Origin: [Clostridium] asparagiforme DSM 15981
GTDB lineage: Bacteria; Bacillota; Clostridia; Lachnospirales; Lachnospiraceae
DNA: 64,000 bases
NCBI GenBank assembly: GCA_025149125.1
Contig: CP102272.1
Coordinates: 1,364,001-1,428,000, forward strand
Reading direction: 5' to 3'
In this document: piece after piece, positions 16,776 to 24,798 of the stretch
Numbering within the stretch: position 1 is the first letter of the stretch
Layout of the letters: each line of letters starts with the position of its first letter
Notes under the pieces: generated by a model
The model's database searches: none
What the model was told of the DNA's origin: nothing
What the model saw: the letters and a program-made list of their open reading frames with translations, nothing else
Made by a program: the position numbers and the translations under genes

Positions 16776-18151
16776 TATTCAAGCCGCACGCATACCAGCG
16801 GCATTGCATTGATCGGATAATTGAAACTAAGAAGCTGGGCCTGTTCCTCGATATGGGATTGGGTAAGACAGTCACCACACTGACAGCTATCAAGGAGCTT
16901 AAGTACAATCGCTTCCGGGTTCGCAAGGTTCTGGTGATCGCACCCAAAAAGGTTGCGGAGGGAACCTGGACCAGGGAGGCAGCCAAGTGGGACCACACCA
17001 ATATGCTGCGGGTATCCCCGGTACTGGGAAGTCAAGCGAAACGAATCCGGGCGCTGAACACGCCGGCGGATCTGTACATCATCAACCGGGAAAACGTGGT
17101 GTGGCTGGTGGATTACTACCGCAACTCCTGGCCGTTCGACATGGTGATCGTGGACGAGTCCAGCAGTTTCAAAAGCCACAGTGCCAAGCGTTTTAAGGCC
17201 CTGGCGAGTGTGGGGGATCACATTGACCGGCTGGTGGAGCTGACCGGAACGCCATCTCCCAATGGACTGGCGGATCTGTGGAGCCAAGTCTATCTACTGG
17301 ATTCCGGGGAGCGGCTGGGAAAGCGGTACACGCATTTCCGGGAGCGGTATTTTCAGCCGGACAAGCGCGGGGCCGATGGCATGATCTACAGCTACGAGGC
17401 CAAGCCCGGGACCGAATCGGCTATCCTGGAAAAGATATCCGACATATGCGTGTCCATGAAAGCTGAGGATTATCTGCAATTACCGGATGTTACATACCAC
17501 GAAATTCCTGTGGTGCTGGATCCTAAGGCCCTGAACGCCTACACGGAGTTGGAGCGGAAAATGATCCTGGAGCTGCCGGAGGACGAAAGCGACATCAGCG
17601 TTACCAGCGCGGCGGCCCTGAGCAACAAGCTGTTGCAGCTTGCCAATGGCGCCGTATATGACGAGGATCGCACCGTGCACGAGATCCACGGCTGCAAGAT
17701 CGAGGCGTTTCTGGAGCTGATCGAGTCCTTACAGGGCAAGCCCGCGTTGGTATTCTACAATTACCAGCATGACCGGGAGCGGATACTGAAAGCCCTGGCA
17801 GGGTCTAAACTGCGGATACGAGAGCTGAAAAAGCCCCAGGATGAGGATGATTGGAATGCCCGAAAAATTGACATCCTTCTGACTCATCCGGCTAGCAGCG
17901 CCTACGGATTGAATTTACAGCAGGGTGGAAATCACGTTATATGGTTTGGCCTGACGTGGAACTATGAGCTATACACACAGGCAAATAAGCGGCTACACCG
18001 TCAGGGACAGACCGAGAAGGTGATCATACACCATCTGGTATGCAGTGGGACCCGAGACGAGGACGTCATGCAGGCGTTGCAGCGCAAGGACGATGTACAG
18101 AATTGGGTGATGGAGTCGCTTAAGGCGAGGATAAGGAGGTACAGGCAGTGA
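16772..18151 (+). CDS. SNF2-family DEAD/DEAH-like helicase
   Basis: 459 residues. Walker A DMGLGKTVTT (K32), Walker B IVDESSSF (DESS in place of DEAH), motif III-like LTGTPSPNGLADLW, motif V GLNLQQGGNHVIWFG and motif VI HRQGQTEKVIIH. These motifs define the compact SNF2-like helicase found beside VRR-NUC in many Firmicute phages. It should be an ATP-dependent DNA translocase. Overlaps its neighbours by four bases on both sides. Confidence 0.93.
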   Translation: MIFKPHAYQRHCIDRIIETKKLGLFLDMGLGKTVTTLTAIKELKYNRFRVRKVLVIAPKKVAEGTWTREAAKWDHTNMLRVSPVLGSQAKRIRALNTPADLYIINRENVVWLVDYYRNSWPFDMVIVDESSSFKSHSAKRFKALASVGDHIDRLVELTGTPSPNGLADLWSQVYLLDSGERLGKRYTHFRERYFQPDKRGADGMIYSYEAKPGTESAILEKISDICVSMKAEDYLQLPDVTYHEIPVVLDPKALNAYTELERKMILELPEDESDISVTSAAALSNKLLQLANGAVYDEDRTVHEIHGCKIEAFLELIESLQGKPALVFYNYQHDRERILKALAGSKLRIRELKKPQDEDDWNARKIDILLTHPASSAYGLNLQQGGNHVIWFGLTWNYELYTQANKRLHRQGQTEKVIIHHLVCSGTRDEDVMQALQRKDDVQNWVMESLKARIRRYRQ

Positions 18152-18612
18152 TCATAACATACAAGATCCCGTCGGGAATTATGCGTATCAATGCGGATGA
18201 GTTTTTCAGACTGGCCCGTAAGTCAGCCATCCGCAGAATGTTCAAGCAGCTACGGCAGGATGATAAGGCTGCGGGGGAGTATACACCGCAGATCCGGGAA
18301 TATCTGGAGGAGTGGGAGCAGAAGGCACATGATGAGATTGCCAGGCTTTACGGGAAGCAGGTAGACGCCGAGACACTATACCGTGAGGTGAAAACCAGGT
18401 ACGAGGAAATGCAAAGTCCCTGTTATGCGCGCTTCACCAGAGACGAAAAGGTGTTGGCAGCAGCGAGAGGAATTGTCCGGGACGCAAAGTCTGAGGTCAG
18501 TTATATCAAGCGGGGGATCACGGAAGCCCAGAAGATGGAAAAGCGATACAAGGAGATTCAGGAGGATGTCGTGAAAATTTTGGAAGGAGGACGCAATGGG
18601 AAACAGAGTTAA
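18148..18612 (+). CDS. Phage hypothetical protein, helical, 154 residues
   Basis: Begins at the GTG/ATG region overlapping the helicase stop and ends 17 bases inside the next gene. Strongly helical and charged, with a central YTPQIREYLEEWEQKAHDE region and a C-terminal coiled-coil-like ITEAQKMEKRYKEIQEDVV. No family recognised. The tight overlaps show it is part of the replication operon. Confidence 0.6.
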   Translation: MIITYKIPSGIMRINADEFFRLARKSAIRRMFKQLRQDDKAAGEYTPQIREYLEEWEQKAHDEIARLYGKQVDAETLYREVKTRYEEMQSPCYARFTRDEKVLAAARGIVRDAKSEVSYIKRGITEAQKMEKRYKEIQEDVVKILEGGRNGKQS

Positions 18613-19594
18613 TAGCTTGGCGGACATTGGAAAGATATACACCCCGGACGATTACCGGGAGATCAAACGCGGCAATATGTATTACGTCAAGAATGGCGTA
18701 GGGACTGGGAGCGAGCAGGGAGGAACACGGCCTGCAATCATTGTAGGAAACGATGTGGGAAATCTTCATAGCCCGGTGGTGATTGTGGTGTACACCACTA
18801 CCCAGCCCAAAACTGAGTTGCCAACCCACGTGGTTGTCAACAGCCTGCCTCAGCGCAGCACAGCCCTGTGCGAACAAATCTACACGGTGAGCAAGGAACG
18901 GGTTCAGGAATACATCGGCCGGGTAACGGAGAGCGAGATGGAACAGATCGACAAGGCCCTTGCAATCAGTATCAGCCTGGACTCTCCGGTCCAGCCTGAG
19001 GCCAGCAAAAACCCATTGATCACGGAGGCGTTTAAACGGATTGCGAGTATCCGTTTTGCCGCAGCCGAGATTGAGCGTGTTGAAAACCTGCTTGCCAAGG
19101 CGGAGAAAAGCAAGGGAATCTGTTTGGACGGGCCGGAAGTTATACGGCTGGATGGTATTCTCTCAGCGGAAAAACTGGCGGAGTTGAGACTTGCAATCCT
19201 TAAACAGGTAGATATTTCCAAGGAGGCACGGGAGAAGCGGCTGCGGGAGTTGCTGGGAGACGAAAAGCCTGATCCGGTTCCGGTACAAAAGATTCCCCCA
19301 AAGCCCGCAGCCAAGAAGGATAAGGCTGTGGAGAAAAAGAGAGTGTACTTGAAGCAGGCGATGAAAAAGGAAATTGACCGGCTGTACACTGCCGGAAAAG
19401 AGATTGAGGACATTGCTGTCGCAGTGGGGGCAGACATGGCAGCGGTGAGTCGGTACATAAGCACCACCGGCCTGCCTGAAAAGCGGTATAAGGGCATGAA
19501 AATTCCAAGCGCCGGATCGGTGCCGATCGGGGCCGGAAGCACAAACCTGACAGGAAAAAAAGCGGTAAAGGAGGACAATGACAATCCCGGGTAA
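18596..19594 (+). CDS. PemK/MazF-like domain fused to a long helical/HTH C-terminus
   Basis: 332 residues; GGAAGGAGG upstream. Residues about 20-135 match the PemK/MazF fold: IKRGNMYYVKNGVGTGSEQG, GGTRPAIIVGNDVGN, HVVVNSLPQRSTALCEQIYTV. MazF toxins cut RNA and are about 110 residues, so the further 190 residues are unusual. This tail contains a charged helix (about 160-210), a basic linker and an HTH-like IDRLYTAGKEIEDIAVAVGA. No MazE-like antitoxin is adjacent. It may be a phage RNA-processing or regulatory protein derived from a toxin. Confidence 0.75.
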   Translation: MGNRVNSLADIGKIYTPDDYREIKRGNMYYVKNGVGTGSEQGGTRPAIIVGNDVGNLHSPVVIVVYTTTQPKTELPTHVVVNSLPQRSTALCEQIYTVSKERVQEYIGRVTESEMEQIDKALAISISLDSPVQPEASKNPLITEAFKRIASIRFAAAEIERVENLLAKAEKSKGICLDGPEVIRLDGILSAEKLAELRLAILKQVDISKEAREKRLRELLGDEKPDPVPVQKIPPKPAAKKDKAVEKKRVYLKQAMKKEIDRLYTAGKEIEDIAVAVGADMAAVSRYISTTGLPEKRYKGMKIPSAGSVPIGAGSTNLTGKKAVKEDNDNPG

Positions 19595-19599
19595 AAAGG

Positions 19600-20145
19600 G
19601 TGGCCACCCGTCATTATGGGATCATGGAAGAGTGGAGAAAGAAGTTGATTGAAGAGAATATAGCACTTGCCGGGTATGTATATGGCAAAATGCGTTATCC
19701 GCCAATCGATGATACAGAAAAGATATCAGCGGCCAATTATGGACTCGTCAAGGCTGCAATGCAGTTTGACCCTGATCGAGGCTTAAAATTTAGTACCTTT
19801 GCGGTTCCCGTTATTCGGAACGTGATTCTTCATGAAGCGCGGCAGGCGAGAAAGAACAATAGGTACATTTCCCTGAACGAGGGAATAACGCCCGAAGAAG
19901 GATATACGGAGCTTGGGGATCTGGTGAGCACCGGAATTGATAACACGGCGGAGCAGGCTATGTATAACATAGGCCTGGAGGATCTGGTGGGACTGTCCCG
20001 GGAGTTAAAGGGTGTGGAGAAAAGGGTTCTGCAAATGTGCCTGTCACACCCAGAATGGACACAAAAGCAGAAGGCAAAAGCCTTGGGAATGTCCCAGAGT
20101 TACGAGAGCAGAATTGAGAAGAAGATCAGGTCCTATTTGGACTAA
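19600..20145 (+). CDS. Phage sigma-70 family factor
   Basis: 181 residues if the GTG at 19600 is used; the ATG at 19624 is an alternative. Region 2 is visible (YGLVKAAMQFDPDRGLKFST followed by FAVPVIRNVILHEARQARK), and region 4 at the C-terminus (WTQKQKAKALGMSQSYESRI). The best ribosome site (AAAGGAGG, 19567-19574) serves an overlapping 24-codon frame from 19578 instead, so the start is uncertain and translation may be coupled. Probably redirects host RNA polymerase to middle or late phage genes. Confidence 0.85.
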   Translation: MATRHYGIMEEWRKKLIEENIALAGYVYGKMRYPPIDDTEKISAANYGLVKAAMQFDPDRGLKFSTFAVPVIRNVILHEARQARKNNRYISLNEGITPEEGYTELGDLVSTGIDNTAEQAMYNIGLEDLVGLSRELKGVEKRVLQMCLSHPEWTQKQKAKALGMSQSYESRIEKKIRSYLD

Positions 20146-20171
20146 ATCGTTATTTTCAGGAGGAAGGAAAT

Positions 20172-20684
20172 ATGAAAGCAATAACAATTTGGCAGCCATG
20201 GGCGTCCCTCATTGCCTGTGGCGTGAAAAAGTATGAGACACGGAGCTGGAAAACGAAGTATAGGGGGCCGATAGCAATACATGCGGCGTTGAAACCTTTC
20301 GTGAACTGCTGGTCCTGGTCCACAACTGCAAGAGCCAGAGAAGTAATCTTGCGGAGAATGGGGCTGACAGAAGATTTTGAACCTGAGAAATATTTTCCAG
20401 CAGGATGTATTCTTGCCACGGCAGAACTTGTGAATGTCTGGCATATTGTACACCATCCAGGAACTGACATTGATGTGGCGAGAAGTATTCATATTGGAGC
20501 CGAGAGTCTGACAGACGATAAACATGCGCCGGATTTTGGAAATTTCATTGTGCCTACGAATGATGAAATGGCTATTGGAGATTGGACGCCAGGGCGCTAT
20601 GCGTGGGAACTGGATAATATAGAACTGCTTCCACTGCCAATTCCGGCAAGGGGGCGGCAGGGACTATGGAATTGGGAAAATTAA
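20172..20684 (+). CDS. ASCH domain protein
   Basis: 170 residues; AGGAGGAAGG upstream. The N-terminus, KAITIWQPWASLIACGVKKY followed by ETRSWKTKYRGPIAIHA, is the ASCH/PUA-like signature, with WELDNIE near the C-terminus. ASCH domains bind or modify RNA bases; phage copies are common but their substrates are unknown. It sits between the sigma factor and small middle genes. Confidence 0.85.
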   Translation: MKAITIWQPWASLIACGVKKYETRSWKTKYRGPIAIHAALKPFVNCWSWSTTARAREVILRRMGLTEDFEPEKYFPAGCILATAELVNVWHIVHHPGTDIDVARSIHIGAESLTDDKHAPDFGNFIVPTNDEMAIGDWTPGRYAWELDNIELLPLPIPARGRQGLWNWEN

Positions 20685-20797
20685 CATTTGTGGCATTGGC
20701 GAACCCAGCGGCGACATAGGCCGCCTGCAAGTAGTCATGTAAGTCCACACTATTAGCATTTAGCTGCCAACTGTGAAGTGTTGGAGAAAGCAGGATT

Positions 20798-21283
20798 ATG
20801 AAATATCAGAAAAAGCCAGTAGTAATAGAGGCATTTCAGTATGATGGAGATTTAAAAGGAACTGACGGAAAATATTATGTGCCTGGATGGGCGGTAGAAG
20901 CATATGAGAAAGGTATCATGCATTACGGAGCATTGAAACTGGACGATCCGCCGTGTGAGTTGTTTATTGACACACTGGAAGGGACGCATCATGTGAGCGT
21001 TGGCGATTATGTGATTAAGGGGATCAAGGGCGAACTATATCCCTGCAAGCCGGATATTTTCGAGGATAGTTATGAGCCAGTAAACCGACATTTTCCGGCC
21101 AGGAGAAAGGAATCTATGGACAAAAGTAAAGATAAATTTCTGACTTTTTGCAACGAATGTGGATGGGAAGAAAAAACCATTGGCCTCCCATATCATTTTT
21201 GCCCTAAATGCGGTCACGTAAATATAGGGTTCATCCACTTGAAAAATGTGAGGGATGATAAAACAAAGAGGATGCACAAATGA
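20798..21283 (+). CDS. Phage protein with 'YQKKPVVIEAFQYDG' domain and a zinc ribbon
   Basis: 161 residues. Residues 1-95 match a widespread phage domain starting YxKKPVxIEAxQ and ending VGDYVIKGIKGELYPCKPDIFEDSYE. From about residue 108, CNECGWEE...CPKCGHVN makes a four-cysteine zinc ribbon, an unusual C-terminal addition. Function unknown; nucleic-acid binding is plausible. The 113-bp gap before it carries no other gene. Confidence 0.75.
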   Translation: MKYQKKPVVIEAFQYDGDLKGTDGKYYVPGWAVEAYEKGIMHYGALKLDDPPCELFIDTLEGTHHVSVGDYVIKGIKGELYPCKPDIFEDSYEPVNRHFPARRKESMDKSKDKFLTFCNECGWEEKTIGLPYHFCPKCGHVNIGFIHLKNVRDDKTKRMHK

Positions 21284-21429
21284 ACCGTAAGAGGCGCACA
21301 TGCTACCGCGAGAACGGCTGTGGCCGGTGTAATGGGGAGAAAAACACACGAGGCAAGATATACCGCAGGTGCTTCTTATGCGCCGCGTATGAGCCGATAA
21401 AAAAGCCGGGGGACCACCCCGGCAAATAA
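21280..21429 (+). CDS. Small cysteine-rich (zinc-finger-like) protein, 49 residues
   Basis: Begins at the ATG overlapping the previous stop (ATGA). Very basic, with five cysteines: C8, C14-x2-C17 and C30-x2-C33, the spacing of a small zinc-binding module. It ends in a stem-forming sequence (AAAGCCGGGGGACCACCCCGGC). Likely nucleic-acid binding. It precedes the tyrosine recombinase by 155 bases. Confidence 0.55.
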   Translation: MNRKRRTCYRENGCGRCNGEKNTRGKIYRRCFLCAAYEPIKKPGDHPGK

Positions 21430-21442
21430 AAACGAAGGGAAA

Positions 21443-21454
21443 GAACGTATGTTC
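21443..21454. promoter_or_regulatory. SOS-box-like palindrome upstream of the tyrosine recombinase
   Basis: GAACGTATGTTC fits the Gram-positive LexA pattern GAAC-N4-GTTC. It is 130 bases before the recombinase start. A 20-codon ORF (21448-21510) overlaps it. I see no clear -35/-10 pair at the right distance, so its role is uncertain. Confidence 0.35.
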
Positions 21455-21583
21455 AGAACCAATGGAAAGCGGCGGTCACCCGCCAAGATGATTCCGCCGC
21501 TTAAAGTATAGCCTGGGTATATTATAGACTACCCGGGCGGAAGAAATCAACAGGAAAATTATTCCAATCGGGAGGACTATAAT

Positions 21584-22630
21584 ATGACAGAACAGGTGAG
21601 ATTAGATGAGGTTGTGACCAGTATAATGTACGGGCTGGCCCAGGTAATTGCCGAGGAGGCCAAGACAGAGCAGGAGCGCATGAATGAGGCCAAGGCTGTG
21701 TTATATATGACCCTGAGCCACATCCAAATGTATGCTGAGGAGACGGCGCTTTCCACGCAACTGGACAGTAGCGCGGAGTGGGTGAGGCTATATCTGGCAA
21801 CCATGGTGGTGCGCGGATGTACCGAAAAGACGGTTGAGACATATACCCAGGAATACAAGACCTTCTTCGGGACCATTAACAAGGCAATCCCGAATATTAC
21901 CACCAGAGACATAAGGGGATACCTGGCGCATTGCAAGTTGGTGCGTCACAACAAGGATACCACGATTAATAATAAGACCCGTATGCTGCGGGGGCTGTTC
22001 GAATGGTTGACGGAGGAGGAATACATAGACCGCAATCCAATGCTGAGGATCAAGGATAACAAGGTGGATCACCGCGTCAAGGAGGTGTTCAGCGACGAGC
22101 AGGTGACAATCTACAAGGATCTAGCAAAGCAGCACGGCAAACGCAGCATTGCGATTGTGGACTTCCTTCACCGTACGGGCGTTCGAATATCCGAGATGGT
22201 GGCGCTGGATCGTTCGGACATTGATTTTCAGGACAGGCAGTGTATTGTCTATGGCAAGGGCCGCAAGGAGCGCCCGGTGTATTTTTCGGGTGACGCCGCT
22301 GTGCACCTGCGGGATTACCTGGAAAGCCGTACAGACAATAACCCTGCATTGTTTGTGGGAATACGCAAGCCGTTCAACCGGTTGACGGACGATGCGGTAA
22401 GGTTGATCCTGCGGGAGATACGTGACATGGATGATCGGATGGCCGGAATAGCAATCAACCCACACAAGTGGCGGCGCCAATTCGTCACGGAATTGCTGGA
22501 GAAGGACGTGCCGCTGACCTTGGTAGCGGATTTGGCGGGGCACAAGAATCTGAACACCACCAAGGATAATTACGGGAATTATAATCGCAATAAGGCGCGG
22601 GAAGCGCACAGAAAATATGTATCAGGATAA
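21584..22630 (+). CDS. Tyrosine recombinase, candidate fibre-gene shufflase
   Basis: 348 residues; GGAGG upstream. SAM-like N-terminal core-binding domain (about 60-150) and a catalytic domain with R201 (HRTGVRISEM), K225 (YGKGRKER), H294-x2-R297 (NPHKWRRQF), H320 (LAGHKN) and the nucleophile Y330 or Y333 (DNYGNY). A second integrase is not needed for integration, because the serine integrase is at attL. The gene sits in the middle of the phage, far from both ends. It is the only site-specific recombinase besides Int in this element, so it is the best candidate for inverting the fibre cassettes at 40.8-41.7 and 47.7-48.6 kb. Confidence 0.93.
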   Translation: MTEQVRLDEVVTSIMYGLAQVIAEEAKTEQERMNEAKAVLYMTLSHIQMYAEETALSTQLDSSAEWVRLYLATMVVRGCTEKTVETYTQEYKTFFGTINKAIPNITTRDIRGYLAHCKLVRHNKDTTINNKTRMLRGLFEWLTEEEYIDRNPMLRIKDNKVDHRVKEVFSDEQVTIYKDLAKQHGKRSIAIVDFLHRTGVRISEMVALDRSDIDFQDRQCIVYGKGRKERPVYFSGDAAVHLRDYLESRTDNNPALFVGIRKPFNRLTDDAVRLILREIRDMDDRMAGIAINPHKWRRQFVTELLEKDVPLTLVADLAGHKNLNTTKDNYGNYNRNKAREAHRKYVSG

Positions 22631-22643
22631 GGAGGACAAGGAT

Positions 22644-23066
22644 TTGACGGCAAAAGAGTATTTGAGGGAGATCAGGATTTTAGATAAGCGGATCGACCAG
22701 AAGCAACGGGAGTTTGACACGCTGAAACGCGGGCGGACTTATGTCGGCGGCATGGATTATTCGCAGGAGCGGGTTCAGACATCGGCGGGGCAAGGCTTTG
22801 TGGGCTTGTCGGATAAGCTGGTGGACATGCAGCGGGAAATCAACAGGGATATTGATCAATTCAACGATATTCGCCATGCGCGTATTAACCAGATTCAGCA
22901 GCTTTCCCGGATTGATTACATGGACATCCTTTTCCGCAGGTATGTGCAATATCAATCTTTTGAAGAAATTTCCTCAGACATGGAGATGTCCTATTATTGG
23001 ACTTGCCATCTCCATGGAGAGGCCTTAAAGGAATTTAGTGAAAAATTTTTGAAAGACAGCAACTAA
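22644..23066 (+). CDS. ArpU/DUF1492-like late transcription regulator
   Basis: 140 residues from a TTG at 22644 with AAGGAGG upstream, inside a longer open frame. A coiled-coil N-terminus is followed by a sigma-region-4-like HTH (DYMDILFRRYVQYQSFEEIS, then MSYYWTCHLHGEALKEF). Proteins of this type lie directly upstream of phage packaging genes and control late gene expression (ArpU/RinA/LtrA group). The position here, before the terminase, fits. Confidence 0.75.
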   Translation: MTAKEYLREIRILDKRIDQKQREFDTLKRGRTYVGGMDYSQERVQTSAGQGFVGLSDKLVDMQREINRDIDQFNDIRHARINQIQQLSRIDYMDILFRRYVQYQSFEEISSDMEMSYYWTCHLHGEALKEFSEKFLKDSN

Positions 23067-23195
23067 CCGCAAGATTTTTTTCTAAAACCGTGCTATTATA
23101 GTTTCATGAAGATTGGGCCTACCGGAGACGGGGGCCTTTTTCTATGCCCGACAAGGCTTTTCGCATTAACGATAATGTGAAAGGTGGTTACAATT

Positions 23196-23951
23196 TTGAA
23201 CAGTTTTATTTCTTGGATTGGAGGCAAGAGATTGTTGCGAGAGCGGATTTTACAGCAGTTTCCAGAAGCAGGAACATACGACCGATACATTGAGGTGTTT
23301 GGCGGGGCCGGCTGGGTGCTGTTTTCGCGTGATCGGCACGCAGCAATGGAGGTATACAATGATATCAACGGGCAGTTAGTTAATCTATTTCGGATTGTCA
23401 AGTATCACCCGGAGGCGCTACAAAAAGAATTAGATTGGATTTTGATGTCCAGGGAACAATTTTTCGACTGTAGGGATGATATACGCGGAACAACTGACGT
23501 TCAGCGTGCCGCTAGATTCTACGTGGTCGTGCGGGAAAGTTTTGGAGCGGATTGCCGTTCTTTCAGGATTGAGCCGCGTGATATGCAACATTTGATTGAG
23601 AATTTGCGAATGGTGTCGGATCGGCTGCGGAAAGTGTTAATCGAGAATGTTGATTTTGAACACCTGATCAAGACATATGACCGTTCGACGGCCCTGTTTT
23701 ACATGGACCCCCCGTATTATGGAGCTGAGGATTATTACAGCACAGAATTTAACGCTGGCAGCCACAGGCGATTAAGGGAAGTCCTTGGGAGAATACAAGG
23801 CCGATTTGTGTTATCTTACAATGATTGTATGGAAATTCGGGAGCTGTACGATGGATACACGATAATCGGTGTAGACCGACGGAATAATTTGAAAGTGAAA
23901 AACGGAGAACCACAGCGTTATAAGGAATTGATCATCAAAAATTTCTCATAA
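23196..23951 (+). CDS. DNA adenine N6-methyltransferase, Dam family
   Basis: 251 residues from the TTG at 23196 (AAGGTGG eight bases upstream); a GTG at 23184 is also possible. Motif I region FISWIGGKRLLRERI at the N-terminus, EVFGGAGWVLF near 30, and catalytic DPPY (about 171-174, FYMDPPYYGAEDYYS). The family methylates adenine, often in GATC; specificity cannot be read from sequence. It may protect phage DNA from restriction or mark it for packaging. Located between the late regulator and terminase. Confidence 0.92.
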   Translation: MNSFISWIGGKRLLRERILQQFPEAGTYDRYIEVFGGAGWVLFSRDRHAAMEVYNDINGQLVNLFRIVKYHPEALQKELDWILMSREQFFDCRDDIRGTTDVQRAARFYVVVRESFGADCRSFRIEPRDMQHLIENLRMVSDRLRKVLIENVDFEHLIKTYDRSTALFYMDPPYYGAEDYYSTEFNAGSHRRLREVLGRIQGRFVLSYNDCMEIRELYDGYTIIGVDRRNNLKVKNGEPQRYKELIIKNFS

Positions 23952-24036
23952 ATCCCGGCGTCTGAAACTTAGGGCGTCCGGGTCCTCCTTCTAAAGAGCA
24001 ATTATAGAAAACTAACACGATTGAGAGGTGGTGATA

Positions 24037-24798
24037 TTGCCAAGAGCGCGGAACCCCAGCCGTGACCAAGCTTTCGAGATATACAAGCAGCACGACGGGA
24101 AAATTACAAACCGGGAAATCGCGGCGCAAGTCGGAGTAGACGAAAAGGTCATCGCCGTCTGGAAGGGCCGTTACAACTGGAAGGACGTTGTACAACAGGA
24201 CCAAAAGCGTTGTACAACAAGACGTAAGGGCGGGCAGCCTGGAAACAAAAACGCCGTGGGAAATAGCGGCGGCGCACCGCCAAAGAGGAATAAGAACGCA
24301 GTTAAGACGGGAGAGTTTGAAACTCTCTTTTTTGATTGTCTGGACCCGGAGGAGCGGGCGCTGGTGTCAAGGGTGCAGCCGGACAAGGAGGCACTGCTGC
24401 TACAAGAGATCCAATTACTCACAGTCCGGGAGCACCGAATGTTGCGCAGGATTGAAAGCCTAAAAGAATCCGCGATGACAGAGGACTCCAAGTCTAAGGG
24501 GATGACCGCCGTAAAGCGCAAAGTCAGTATCGATGACGACGCGGTAGAGTACACGGGAGTCTTGGGGCAGATCCAGGCTGTGGAGGACGCGTTAACACGG
24601 GTACAGGCCCGCCGGCAGAAAGCAATCGAGGCACTTCACCGGTTCGGATTTGACGACGCCCGTCTGGAGCTGGAAACCATGAAGTTTGAGCTGGAACTGT
24701 CCCGGGCCGACAACCAGGGCAAGGAGACGCCCAACGATGGCTTCCTGGAAGCTCTGGGAGCCGAGGCGGCCAGTGTGTGGGGTGATTCGGATGAATGA
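24037..24798 (+). CDS. terS: Terminase small subunit
   Basis: 253 residues from the TTG at 24037 (GAGAGGTGG upstream). N-terminal HTH (TNREIAAQVGVDEKVIAVWK) and the family motif KGGQPGNKNAVGNSGGAP with a second KRNKNAVKTGEFETLFF. Small terminases bind pac or cos DNA and recruit the large subunit. Overlaps terL by eight bases. Confidence 0.92.
   Translation: MPRARNPSRDQAFEIYKQHDGKITNREIAAQVGVDEKVIAVWKGRYNWKDVVQQDQKRCTTRRKGGQPGNKNAVGNSGGAPPKRNKNAVKTGEFETLFFDCLDPEERALVSRVQPDKEALLLQEIQLLTVREHRMLRRIESLKESAMTEDSKSKGMTAVKRKVSIDDDAVEYTGVLGQIQAVEDALTRVQARRQKAIEALHRFGFDDARLELETMKFELELSRADNQGKETPNDGFLEALGAEAASVWGDSDE

Noticed and set aside
20685..20797. Additional origin iteron (one GTAGTC near 20732)
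   Set aside because: A single hexamer far from the cluster is expected by chance.
3700..22630. Two separate integrated elements because two integrases are present
   Set aside because: There is only one pair of attachment sites and one set of phage modules, and the tyrosine recombinase gene is inside a continuous operon series.
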